A DNA stretch of 64,000 nt from Amycolatopsis sp. GM8 (GTDB lineage: Bacteria > Actinomycetota > Actinomycetes > Mycobacteriales > Pseudonocardiaceae): NCBI RefSeq assembly GCF_021653975.1, contig NZ_JAJKFK010000002.1, positions 1,054,001 through 1,118,000 on the forward strand, given 5' to 3'. The notes under the pieces were generated by a model that saw only the letters and a program-made list of their open reading frames with translations, made no database searches and had not been told where the DNA came from. The position numbers were made by a program, and so were the translations under genes. Of the stretch, positions 7,368 to 14,577 are shown in pieces; within the stretch, counting starts at the first letter, position 1, and every line of letters begins with the position of its first letter.

Positions 7368-7686
7368 ATGTTTGGGGCGATCACGGTCCTGTCCGGCGTT
7401 GACCTTGATTGACCGCTGATCGCGGTCCCTTGTTGCACGTGGGTTGCACGACGGCGCGGACTGCCGCGACGAGTTCCAGGCCTCCGCCGTCCCCTTGCCC
7501 CTGCCGCGCTTTGCGACGGGTCGGCTGGGTCAAGGGTGAGCGCACCTCATCGCGCAGCGACGCCGCAGGCGCCCTTGATGCGGTCGGCACGGCGTAAGAC
7601 GATCACGCAGGAAGGGGACCCCTCGCAACGCGCGGCCGCCGGGGCTGGGTTCAGGACGATGGTGGCCGGAGGCAAGGGATAGCAGG

Positions 7687-7971
7687 ATGGAGCGCATGCC
7701 GGGGCCAGACTACGTTCGTGATCGGGAAGCGCTGAGCCGTTTGCTCGACCGGTGGGGCGTGCCCGCCGATGCGTACGAGCTTGATCTTCGGCCGGTCCGC
7801 GATGACGGCAGGCTGGTAGACGACGTGGTGATGATCGGCCCGGCGGGTCGGAAGTGGGCCGTGTGGTACCGCGAGCGCGGCAAGGAGCACAACCGCCGAG
7901 AGTTCGATACGGAGTCGCTCGCTTGCCTCGACCTGGCGATGCGGCTCCGGCGATATCGGGTGGGCAAGTAG
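7687..7971 (+). CDS. Hypothetical protein (94 aa) inside the tRNA-Phe remnant
   Basis: A compact, charged 94-aa protein with WGVPADAYELDLRP followed by VVMIGPAGRKWAVWYRERG, which looks like a small alpha/beta domain. It starts at ATG 7687 after GGAGGCAAGGG; ATG 7696 with GGAG close by is an alternative. It is the only likely intact gene between the two att-like repeats. I do not recognise the family. Integrating elements of actinobacteria often keep small cargo proteins of this kind, so cargo or an element-maintenance role is possible but unproven. Confidence 0.55.
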   Translation: MERMPGPDYVRDREALSRLLDRWGVPADAYELDLRPVRDDGRLVDDVVMIGPAGRKWAVWYRERGKEHNRREFDTESLACLDLAMRLRRYRVGK

Positions 7972-8196
7972 CCGTCAACGTGGCGGGCGGCGCGCTTGCC
8001 CGCCGCTCTTGAGGTCGTTCCCGTGGTGATCGCTATGCAGAATAGTATTTCCGATCAGGCTGCGAGTACTTTCGCTTCGGCTTTCTACGCCCCCTGGCTA
8101 GCGCTCAGCTCACTAGAGGAGACCGACACGCCGCTGTGCGCAGCCAACGAGGAAGTCGACCTCGATGGACTCGTGCTTGTCAGTCCTGTTCGGGAC

Positions 8197-8225
8197 GTCG
8201 CCGGTTCGACCCCGGCCCTGGCCAC
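8197..8225 (+). repeat. attR-like direct repeat of the tRNA-Phe 3' end
   Basis: Exact 29-bp copy of 7296-7324. The bases that follow resemble the tRNA terminator in degenerate form, so this is probably the original chromosomal tRNA end displaced by insertion. Confidence 0.8.
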
Positions 8226-8252
8226 TGCCTCACAAAGCCGCTCCGATGCAGG

Positions 8253-8678
8253 TCAGGGTGGGTTTTCGTCTGGTGTTGCCGAAGACCATCGTCGTGAAGC
8301 ATGGGGAGCGACCACGACGATTTGGTGTTCATCCTCGTAGATGACGATGCCTGGCGGATGACGCGAGACGAGTCGGTCGCACTGGATTCCGTGAGCTCGG
8401 AGTACGTCGAGGTAGCCCTCGATTCGGTCGATGTACAGCTGGGCGGAGTCCTTGAACCAGGCGGTTGCCCCTGGGTTCAGCGCGTGGTCGTAGACGCTCG
8501 GGTCGATCGTGGAGGGGTTGGTGAAGTTGGCTTCGTACCAAGCGTTGTTCACCCGGCGGAACTCTTCTTGGTCCGGGGCCAGCTTCCCGGCCCGGCTCAG
8601 ACCGTTGATCAGTCCAAAGACTCCGGGGTGTCGTCCGTCGGGGTTGGGCTCGGCGCTCTGGAACCGTATGTAGGCCAC
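8253..8678 (-). CDS. Conserved hypothetical actinobacterial protein (141 aa)
   Basis: The protein starts with YIRFQSAEPNPDGRHPGVFG and contains NNAWYEANFTNPS, NPGATAWFKDSA and PPGIVIYEDEHQIVVV. I remember similar proteins as frequent small actinobacterial hypotheticals without assigned function. The GTG at 8678 fits the family start better than an upstream GTG at 8708. It lies just outside the 29-bp repeat and before a short fragment of tRNA-Phe (8715-8731), so it may belong to an older insertion at the same tRNA. It is soluble, with no signal peptide. Confidence 0.65.
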   Translation of the reverse strand: MAYIRFQSAEPNPDGRHPGVFGLINGLSRAGKLAPDQEEFRRVNNAWYEANFTNPSTIDPSVYDHALNPGATAWFKDSAQLYIDRIEGYLDVLRAHGIQCDRLVSRHPPGIVIYEDEHQIVVVAPHASRRWSSATPDENPP

Positions 8679-8714
8679 CCCAACTTCATAGCGGGATGGG
8701 GCAGGCACGCGGGG

Positions 8715-8731
8715 TGAAAGCGGAAGGTCGC
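8715..8731 (+). repeat. Short fragment of the tRNA-Phe anticodon arm
   Basis: TGAAAGCGGAAGGTCGC matches tRNA-Phe positions 7283-7300 with a single A missing. It could be the trace of a third junction from repeated integration at this tRNA, or chance in GC-rich DNA. Confidence 0.35.
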
Positions 8732-8743
8732 GACGGCCTTGTT

Positions 8744-9700
8744 CTAGAGGTCGATGACGACCTTGCCGTGCACGTGCCGGCCGGCTTGGAGTTCGGCTGC
8801 GCGGCGGATCTGCTCGACCGGGAAGCTGGCCGCGATGGGCACGTGGAGTTGGCCGGCCGCGACCAGGCGGGCGACCTCTTCCAAGGCCCCGGGAGCGGCG
8901 TTCGCGCCGTTGGCCGTCGACACGCCGTCGACTTGCGTGGCGATGGTGCAGATGCGTCCATCCGGGACACCGAGTTCCCTTGCGGCGTGCACTGTCTCCA
9001 CCCCGTGCAGGTCGATGGCGGCGGTGACACCGCCGGGAGCGAGGGCGCGGACCCGGTCGGCCAGACCGTCGCCGTAGACGACCGGCTCGGCTCCGAGATC
9101 GCGCAGGAAATCCGCCGATGTCGCCGATCCCGTTCCGATCACGCGCGCTCCCGCGATCCGGGCCAGCTGGACGGCGAACACCCCGACCCCGCCCGCCGCG
9201 CCGCCGATCAGCACCGTGTCGTCCGGGCCGGGATCGACCACGGCGAGGGCGGCGGATGCCGTGCGGCCGGCGATCGCGAGGGTGGCGGCGGTGCGGTCGT
9301 CGACGCCGTCGGGGGTGTGATGGGCCTCGCTCGCCGCGATCCCCTCGGCCGGGTCGATCACCACGAAGTCGGCGACCGCGCGGGACAGGGCGCCCCCGAA
9401 CACCCGGTCGCCCGGCGCGAAGCCGGTCACCCCGGCACCAACCTGGTCAACCACGCCCGCGTAGTCGGTCCCGAAACCGGCCGGGAGGCTCAAGCCGAAC
9501 CGGGCGGCGGTGTCCGCGTCGGCGGTCATGATCCAGTCCATCGGGTTCAGACCGGCCGCGGTGACCCGCACCCGGACCTGTCCCGGGCCGGCCTGCGGAG
9601 CGGGAACCTCCCGGACGTCCAGGACTTCGGGGCCGCCGAATGAATCGAGCCGGACCGCCCTGCTCCTGCCTGCCGGCGGTTGATCGCTCTGTTCCTGCAT
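8744..9700 (-). CDS. Zinc-free quinone oxidoreductase-type NADPH-dependent reductase (MDR family)
   Basis: This 318-aa medium-chain dehydrogenase/reductase lacks the zinc-ligand pattern of alcohol dehydrogenases and resembles quinone oxidoreductase. The N-terminal GroES-like domain includes GLNPMDW and GTDYAGVVDQVGAGV. The NADPH-binding Rossmann motif is VLIGGAAGGVGVFAVQLAR near residues 150-170. It probably reduces quinones or reactive enones in the cytoplasm. ATG 9700 has GGGAGG before it. It is divergent from a TetR gene across an 80-bp region with two perfect or near-perfect operators, so it is very likely repressed by that TetR protein. Confidence 0.87.
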   Translation of the reverse strand: MQEQSDQPPAGRSRAVRLDSFGGPEVLDVREVPAPQAGPGQVRVRVTAAGLNPMDWIMTADADTAARFGLSLPAGFGTDYAGVVDQVGAGVTGFAPGDRVFGGALSRAVADFVVIDPAEGIAASEAHHTPDGVDDRTAATLAIAGRTASAALAVVDPGPDDTVLIGGAAGGVGVFAVQLARIAGARVIGTGSATSADFLRDLGAEPVVYGDGLADRVRALAPGGVTAAIDLHGVETVHAARELGVPDGRICTIATQVDGVSTANGANAAPGALEEVARLVAAGQLHVPIAASFPVEQIRRAAELQAGRHVHGKVVIDL

Positions 9701-9722
9701 GTACGCCTGCCTCCCCGCATTG

Positions 9723-9781
9723 AAACGGACTACGCTCCGTTTACATGGATGATCGTAACACAACCGGAGCGTGATCCGTTT
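9723..9781. promoter_or_regulatory. Twin TetR-type operators between the reductase and its regulator
   Basis: Operator 1 (9723-9742) is AAACGGA-N6-TCCGTTT, a perfect dyad. Operator 2 (9762-9781) is AACCGGA-N6-TCCGTTT with one mismatch. Their centres are 39 bp apart, allowing control of both divergent promoters. Confidence 0.8.
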
Positions 9782-9795
9782 TGGTTGAGGCGGAG

Positions 9796-10377
9796 ATGCG
9801 CGCGCCACGGGCGGACGCGACCCGTAACCGCGACCAGTTGCTCGCGGTGGCGACCCGCGTGTTCGGGTCGGCTGACGCTGAGCCGTCGATGCGTGCGATC
9901 GCCCGCGAGGCCGGGGTCGGCATCGCCACGCTCTACCGGCACTTCCCGACCCGCGAGTCGCTGGTCGACGCGGTCTACCGCGACCAGGTCGCGCGGCTGA
10001 CGACCGGCGCCCGCGAGCTGCTCGGCCAATTGCCCCCGGCTGCGGCGATGCGGCGCTGGATGGACTTGTTCGGGGACTGGATCGCGACCAAGAACGGCAT
10101 GCTCGACACGCTGCTCGCGATGATCGAGTCGGGCGAGATCGCCCATGCACAGACCCGGGCCGAGCTACTGGCGGCCATCACCACGATCCTCGACGCCAGC
10201 CGCGCGGCGGGCGACCTCCGCTCCGACATCACCGCCGAAGACATCGCCGCCTCCCTCATCGGCATCTTCACCGTGGCCCCCCGGCCCGAGCACGAAGCCA
10301 AGGCAAGCCGCCTGCTGAACCTCCTGATGGACGGCCTCCGGCCCACCGCCGCGACCCTCAGCGCTCGGGGGCTCTAG
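9796..10377 (+). CDS. TetR-family repressor (probable regulator of the divergent reductase)
   Basis: The 193-aa protein has an N-terminal HTH (SMRAIAREAGVGIATLYRHF) and a helical ligand-binding domain with WMDLFGDWIATKNG, typical of TetR regulators controlling dehydrogenases. The start is set at ATG 9796 because GAGGCGGAG precedes it; the TTG at 9781 would overlap operator 2. Two matching dyads lie directly upstream and cover the promoters of this gene and the reductase, so autoregulation plus control of the reductase is expected. It overlaps the convergent VOC gene by 4 bp. Confidence 0.88.
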   Translation: MRAPRADATRNRDQLLAVATRVFGSADAEPSMRAIAREAGVGIATLYRHFPTRESLVDAVYRDQVARLTTGARELLGQLPPAAAMRRWMDLFGDWIATKNGMLDTLLAMIESGEIAHAQTRAELLAAITTILDASRAAGDLRSDITAEDIAASLIGIFTVAPRPEHEAKASRLLNLLMDGLRPTAATLSARGL

Positions 10378-10766
10378 GGACGTCGTGCTTTGCTGCTGCG
10401 GATGAGGCAGAACGGGTGGTCGGCGGGGTCGAGCATGACCACGTAGTGGGGGTCGTCGGGGTCTTGGTGTGACGCCATGCGGGCGCCGAGTCGCTGCATC
10501 TGTTGTGCCGCCGCGTCCGGGTCTTCCACGACGAGTTCGAGGTGGGAGTGCAGCGGGACTTCGGGCGATGGCCAGGTCGTAGGCCGGTGGTTCGGCACTG
10601 CTCGGAAGACGAAAGCAAGTCCTGGAGTCCGCACGAAGGCTGACTCACCAGTTCGTCGGTAGACCTCGCCACCGAGTGCGGTCGCGTAGAAGTCGGCGAG
10701 GGCGTTGGGGTCCGGGCAGTCGATGGTCAGGGCCAGCCATTCGACGAGCGGTGAGGGTTCGGTCAC
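10374..10766 (-). CDS. VOC-superfamily (glyoxalase-like) protein
   Basis: A 130-aa single-module pair with two beta-alpha-beta-beta-beta repeats. The start is VEWLALTIDCPDPNALADFY and the second half is HSHLELVVEDPDAAAQQMQ followed by HYVVMLDPADHPFCLI, typical of the glyoxalase/bleomycin-resistance/dioxygenase fold. Such proteins usually dimerise and bind a metal or small molecule; the substrate is unknown. It starts at GTG. It ends 4 bp inside the TetR gene. Confidence 0.85.
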   Translation of the reverse strand: MTEPSPLVEWLALTIDCPDPNALADFYATALGGEVYRRTGESAFVRTPGLAFVFRAVPNHRPTTWPSPEVPLHSHLELVVEDPDAAAQQMQRLGARMASHQDPDDPHYVVMLDPADHPFCLIRSSKARRP

Positions 10767-10858
10767 CGGGTGATCCTGACATCGGCGCTACGGGCGTCGC
10801 CCGACTTCACCTGAATCTGATGACGGCACGGCACGTCGTGTCGTGCTGTTATCCCGCG

Positions 10859-12346
10859 ATGGACAGCACCAAGACGAAGGCCGGCGGCGTTTTGGGAACG
10901 GCCTGCTTGTCGACGTTCGTGGTCAACGCCAACACCTCGGCCGTGAGCATCCTGCTCCCCTCGATCGGCGCGGACCTCGGTGCCTCGGTCGAGGTGCTGC
11001 AGTGGGCGGTGACCGGCTACATGCTGGTCGGGGCGGCCACGATCGTCACCTCGGGAGCCCTTGGCGACGTGTTCGGGCGGCGGAAGATGTTCGTCAACGG
11101 GCTCATCCTGTTCGTCGCCTCGTGTGTGCTCATCGCCTTCGCCTCGTCGGGCTGGATGGTCATCGCGGGCCGCGTGGTGCAGGGAGCGGCCGGGGCGGCG
11201 ATCCTGGCGTCGGGGCTGAGCCTGCTCTCCGCGGTGACGAGCGGCCCAGCGCAGATGCGATCGGTGTCGTTGTGGGGTGCGGCCGCAGCCGGCGGAGCCG
11301 CCGCGGGACCGGTCCTCGGTGGCGTGCTCAACGAAGCGACCGGGTGGCAGGGCCTGTTCTGGATCGACGCGGGGATCGCCGCCGCGTGTATCCCGTGGGT
11401 GTTGCGCACCGTGCCGGAGTCACGCGACCCGGATCGGCCACGGTCGATCGACTTCGCCGGCACTGTGCTCATCGCGGCCATCCTGGCGCCTTTCGTCTTC
11501 GCCATGACAAACGGTTCCAAGTGGGGCTGGTTTTCCGCGCCCACGCTGGTGTGCCTGCTCATCACGGTATTGGCGGCGTTCGGGTTCGTCGCGGTCGAGC
11601 GGCGGATCCCGGCTCCACTCGTGGACCTGCGGCTGCTGCGGAACGTGCTCCTGGTCGGTTCCACGTTTGCGATCCTCATCGGGGCAGGTGCGATCGCCGG
11701 GTTGTCGTTGCTGATCAGCTTGTACTTCCAGGATCCGGCGACGTTCGGGATGAGCAGTCTCGTGGCGGGACTCGCGTGCCTGCCGGTGGCCGCGGTGGTC
11801 GTCCTGGTCGCGCCGGCGGTCACCCCGCTGGCGCACAAACTGGGTGCGAGGCCCGTGATCGTGACCGGGTTCGTGCTCATGACCGCCGGGTTCGGGTTCC
11901 TCGCCGCGGTGCGGGAATCGTGGTCGTACGTGCTTTTTCTGCCCGGACTGCTCGCCATCGCCATCGGGCTCGGGCTCTCCAACGGACCGGCCTCGTCCAT
12001 CTCGACCGCCGCGGTCTCACCGGAGGAGGTGGGGTCGGCGTCGGGCATCTCCAACATGGCCCGGTACGTCGGTGGTGCTGTGCTGACCGCCGTGGCTGCC
12101 GGCATCTACGCCTCGGTCACCGCCAGTCATGTCGCGAGCGGCGCGGACCAGGCGGCCGCGCTGGCGGCCGGGTTCTCCCGGTCTTCGATCGCACTCGCGG
12201 TCTTTTCCGCGGTCGGCATCCTGCTCGGACTACTGGTCGCCCGGCGAACGCCGCGCCCGCAGGCCATCCACTACGCCGCAGCCGCCGCGGCGACCGCGCA
12301 CACCGTGCCCGCCAACCCACCGGAGAAGGCCGTGCGACGAACATGA
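10859..12346 (+). CDS. DHA2-family MFS drug efflux transporter
   Basis: A 495-aa protein with about 14 predicted transmembrane segments. It shows the DHA2 pattern: first helix with NANTSAVSILLPSIGADLGA, antiporter-type loop GDVFGRRKMF, and GRVVQGAAGAAI in helix 4. It most likely exports hydrophobic compounds with protons; no substrate can be inferred. ATG 10859 is chosen over ATG 10820, but neither has a strong ribosome site. The stop overlaps the ATG of a truncated GNAT pseudogene (ATGA), so the two once formed a coupled operon. Confidence 0.87.
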   Translation: MDSTKTKAGGVLGTACLSTFVVNANTSAVSILLPSIGADLGASVEVLQWAVTGYMLVGAATIVTSGALGDVFGRRKMFVNGLILFVASCVLIAFASSGWMVIAGRVVQGAAGAAILASGLSLLSAVTSGPAQMRSVSLWGAAAAGGAAAGPVLGGVLNEATGWQGLFWIDAGIAAACIPWVLRTVPESRDPDRPRSIDFAGTVLIAAILAPFVFAMTNGSKWGWFSAPTLVCLLITVLAAFGFVAVERRIPAPLVDLRLLRNVLLVGSTFAILIGAGAIAGLSLLISLYFQDPATFGMSSLVAGLACLPVAAVVVLVAPAVTPLAHKLGARPVIVTGFVLMTAGFGFLAAVRESWSYVLFLPGLLAIAIGLGLSNGPASSISTAAVSPEEVGSASGISNMARYVGGAVLTAVAAGIYASVTASHVASGADQAAALAAGFSRSSIALAVFSAVGILLGLLVARRTPRPQAIHYAAAAAATAHTVPANPPEKAVRRT

Positions 12347-12572
12347 GCGTCTCCGAGTACCGGGAGCTGCGGGCGGACGTGGGTGGCCGAGTCCTCCCGA
12401 AGAAGGCTGCACGAAGGCTCTCGACAGCACCGGTTTTGCTGTCACGGCCCGGAATTTCGAAGGCGCGGCCGTGGGGATGGCGCGTGTCGTCGGCGACAAC
12501 GCCATCGCGGGCGATGGTGGGTCGTCTGGCTGTCTGGCTCGCCGACTTCGGCGCCTGTCACCCCGGCTGTGA
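12343..12572 (+). pseudogene. Frameshifted and truncated GNAT acetyltransferase remnant
   Basis: Frame 1 from the ATG reads MSVSEYRELRADVG, a typical GNAT N-terminus. The match then continues one frame over as WPSPPEEGCTKALDST and then FAVTARNFEGAAVGMARVVGD, the usual strands before the acetyl-CoA site. One base is missing near 12380-12385. After about 12520 the similarity stops, so the acetyl-CoA-binding RxxGxG/A part is gone. The original ATG overlaps the MFS stop as ATGA, so the gene was translationally coupled to the pump and may have been a resistance acetyltransferase. That role is inference. Confidence 0.65.
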
Positions 12573-13340
12573 GGTTCGCAGGTTGTGCACCGCCAGCCCC
12601 GTGTGGCCGCCTGAAAACTCCGGCTTCAGTACCAGGTCCTCGTCGTAGTCGCCGCCGTTCTGGGGTCGGTACGGGATCGGCTCATCGGTTCCCAGCGTCT
12701 CCAGGCGCGCCCGCAGCTCCTTCGCCGCACGCTCGAACTCCGGGGCACCCGCGCGATCCGAGCCGTGGACGACGAACGGGGGTAGCGCCGACAGGCCGGT
12801 GTACCAGAAAGTACCGTGCAGCAACGGAAACAGCACCTGCTCCAGCTCACCATTGATACCACGGGGCCCGAACGTCGACTGCCGGCCGCCGATGGTGATC
12901 GCGGCCAGGCCGCGCTTGCCGGCGAGCTTTCCTTCGCCGTACCGCCGCACACGCCCGTCGTCGCGGGTGAGCCCGTACCCGAAGCCTTTCACGAAAACGC
13001 GGTCGACCCAGCCCTTGAGGATTGCGGGCATTCCGTACCACCACAACGGAAACTGCAGCACAAGCACGTCAGCCCACTCGATTTTCTCTTGCTCCGCAAG
13101 GATGTCCGGGCTGAGCCGTCGCGAGTCGTAGGCCACTTCGGACTCACCCGCCACCAGCAGCCGGGACGCCGCGTCCAGCCCGTAGTCCGAGCGGTCGACG
13201 ACGGGGTTCCAGTGCATCGCGTACAGATCCGACTGCCGGTACTGGTGCCCGAGCTCGGTCAGCGCGCGAAGCCCTTCATCGCGCAGCGAGCCGGTGAGCG
13301 ACCGCGGTTCCGGATGGGCATAGATCCACAAAACCTTCAT
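12558..13340 (-). CDS. NAD(P)H:quinone oxidoreductase, flavodoxin-like fold
   Basis: The 260-aa protein begins MKVLWIYAHPEPRSLTGSL, the phosphate-binding loop of the FMN-dependent NQO1/MdaB family. It also has LQFPLWWYGMPAILKGWVDR and FVKGFGYG, which are signature segments of these quinone reductases. It would reduce quinones by two electrons in the cytosol, limiting oxidative cycling. ATG 13340 is used because the family starts here; upstream codons are not conserved. It is divergent from a GlxA-type regulator, its probable controller. The C-terminal tail is slightly longer than usual. Confidence 0.88.
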   Translation of the reverse strand: MKVLWIYAHPEPRSLTGSLRDEGLRALTELGHQYRQSDLYAMHWNPVVDRSDYGLDAASRLLVAGESEVAYDSRRLSPDILAEQEKIEWADVLVLQFPLWWYGMPAILKGWVDRVFVKGFGYGLTRDDGRVRRYGEGKLAGKRGLAAITIGGRQSTFGPRGINGELEQVLFPLLHGTFWYTGLSALPPFVVHGSDRAGAPEFERAAKELRARLETLGTDEPIPYRPQNGGDYDEDLVLKPEFSGGHTGLAVHNLRTSQPG

Positions 13341-13411
13341 GACTTCGATGATGCGATCTGATTGAGCCCGCAACCAGTGGCCTGAAGGTCATGTTGTGCA
13401 AGGATCGGGCC

Positions 13412-14437
13412 ATGCACCGCATCGTGACACTCGTCCGGACCGGGGTTCTGCCGATCGAGCTGGGCATCGTGCATCGGCTCTTCGGCCAGGCCCGCTCGGC
13501 TGCAGGTGAACAGCTTTACGACGTCGTCACCTGCGCGCTCGTACCTGGCGAGGTGCGCACGGACGCCGACTTCACGATCACCGTCGAGCACGGGCCGCAG
13601 GCGCTCGCCGACGCCGACACGGTGATCGTGCTCTCCTCCGACGAGGACTACGGGCCGCAAGCCGGCGGTGGCCTCGAAGGTCAGCTGGCCGGCGCGTTCG
13701 CGCTCATCCGGCCCGGCACCCGGATGGCGTCCATCTGCACCGGCGCGTTCGTGCTCGCGGCCGCCGGCATACTCGACGGCCGCCGCGCGACCACGCACTG
13801 GCGCTCGGCCTGCGATCTGCGCGCGCTGTACCCGGCCGTGGACGTCGAGGAGAACGTGCTCTACACCGACTCCGGCGACGTGCTGACCTCGGCCGGGGTC
13901 GCGGCCGGTCTGGACCTGTGCCTGCACATGATCCGCCGCGACCACGGCGCCGCCGTCGCGAACGAGGTCGCGCGCGGCACCGTCGTCGCGCCGCATCGCG
14001 AGGGCGGGCAGGCGCAGTTCATCTCCCGCCCGGTGCCCGAACCGCACACGTCCTCCACGACCAAGGCACGCGCGTGGGCGTTGCGGCACCTCGATCGCCA
14101 ATTATCCCTGCGGGAGCTGGCCGCGCAGGACTCGATGAGCGTGCGCACCTTCACCCGCCGGTTCCGCGAGGAGGTCGGCATCTCGCCGGTGCAATGGCTC
14201 ACCCAGCGGCGCATCGAGCGGGCGCGCCAGCTGCTGGAGGAGTCGGATCTGCCGGTGGACCGGATCGCGGTGGACGCGGGCTTCGGTACCGCCGCGTCGC
14301 TGCGCCAGCACTTCCAGGCCGCGCTGGGGGTTTCGCCGAGCACTTACCGTGCGACTTTCCGTGGCGTGCACGGTACCGAGTGGACGGTCCCAGAAAGCGC
14401 TTTCACGGCGAACCGCGAATCGCCCGAGCAGCGATGA
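13412..14437 (+). CDS. GlxA-family transcriptional regulator (DJ-1/PfpI plus AraC HTH)
   Basis: 341 aa with an N-terminal amidase-like DJ-1/PfpI sensor domain (SICTGAFVLAAAGILDGRRA around residue 110) and a C-terminal AraC-type double HTH (about residues 230-325: LSLRELAAQDSMSVRTFTRR and then PVDRIAVDAGFG). The sensor retains the Cys of the CTG elbow but these regulators are not usually enzymes. ATG 13412 has AAGGA before it. It diverges from the flavodoxin-fold reductase by about 70 bp, so it may activate that gene in response to a small electrophile or amide. That link is inferred from position. Confidence 0.88.
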   Translation: MHRIVTLVRTGVLPIELGIVHRLFGQARSAAGEQLYDVVTCALVPGEVRTDADFTITVEHGPQALADADTVIVLSSDEDYGPQAGGGLEGQLAGAFALIRPGTRMASICTGAFVLAAAGILDGRRATTHWRSACDLRALYPAVDVEENVLYTDSGDVLTSAGVAAGLDLCLHMIRRDHGAAVANEVARGTVVAPHREGGQAQFISRPVPEPHTSSTTKARAWALRHLDRQLSLRELAAQDSMSVRTFTRRFREEVGISPVQWLTQRRIERARQLLEESDLPVDRIAVDAGFGTAASLRQHFQAALGVSPSTYRATFRGVHGTEWTVPESAFTANRESPEQR

Positions 14438-14481
14438 TGATCATTGCGGCACAGGGGAAATCTCGACTTGCGTGGTACCGA

Positions 14482-14487
14482 TAAAGT
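14482..14487 (+). promoter_or_regulatory. Candidate leaderless -10 box upstream of the TetR gene
   Basis: TAAAGT (14482-14487) is exactly six bases before ATG 14494. Transcription from here would start at the ATG of a 27-codon ORF rather than at the TetR frame. No clear -35 is visible. Confidence 0.4.
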
Positions 14488-14493
14488 GACCGA

Positions 14494-14577
14494 ATGGCTG
14501 ACGTTACCAAGCCGACCAGAAGTAGGCCTGCCGACCAGCCGGCGGCCGACTCGCGTTTGGCCGATCGCCGTGGCTGA
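14494..14577 (+). CDS. 27-codon upstream ORF or displaced N-terminus of the TetR regulator
   Basis: The ORF reads MADVTKPTRSRPADQ and ends in LADRRG-stop; its stop overlaps the GTG used for TetR at 14570. Basic, proline-rich leaders of this kind are common at the start of TetR proteins, so a one-base frameshift may have separated it from the TetR frame. Alternatively it is a real leaderless uORF that couples translation to the regulator. The sequence alone cannot decide. Confidence 0.35.
   Translation: MADVTKPTRSRPADQPAADSRLADRRG

Larger units (their letters stand above)
7325..8225. mobile_element. Remnant of an element integrated at tRNA-Phe
   Basis: A 901-bp spacing separates two exact 29-bp copies of the tRNA-Phe 3' end, the usual outcome of tyrosine-recombinase integration into a tRNA gene. 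The enclosed DNA holds one short plus-strand gene (7687-7971) and no intact integrase, so it would be a decayed or deleted element. 7368-7686 contains no convincing gene. A minus-strand fragment at 7381-7590 lies where an integrase tail might be expected, but it is not recognisable enough to call. Confidence 0.6.

Noticed and set aside
7381-7590. Possible integrase C-terminal fragment beside tRNA-Phe
   Set aside because: The peptide VVQPTCNKGPRSAVNQGQ sits where an integrase tail might be, but no catalytic Arg/His/Tyr motif is visible, so I do not annotate it.
8744-10150. Extended reading of the quinone reductase into the TetR gene (468 codons)
   Set aside because: ATG 9700 has a ribosome site and begins the conserved domain. 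The extension is antisense to TetR and would cross its operators.
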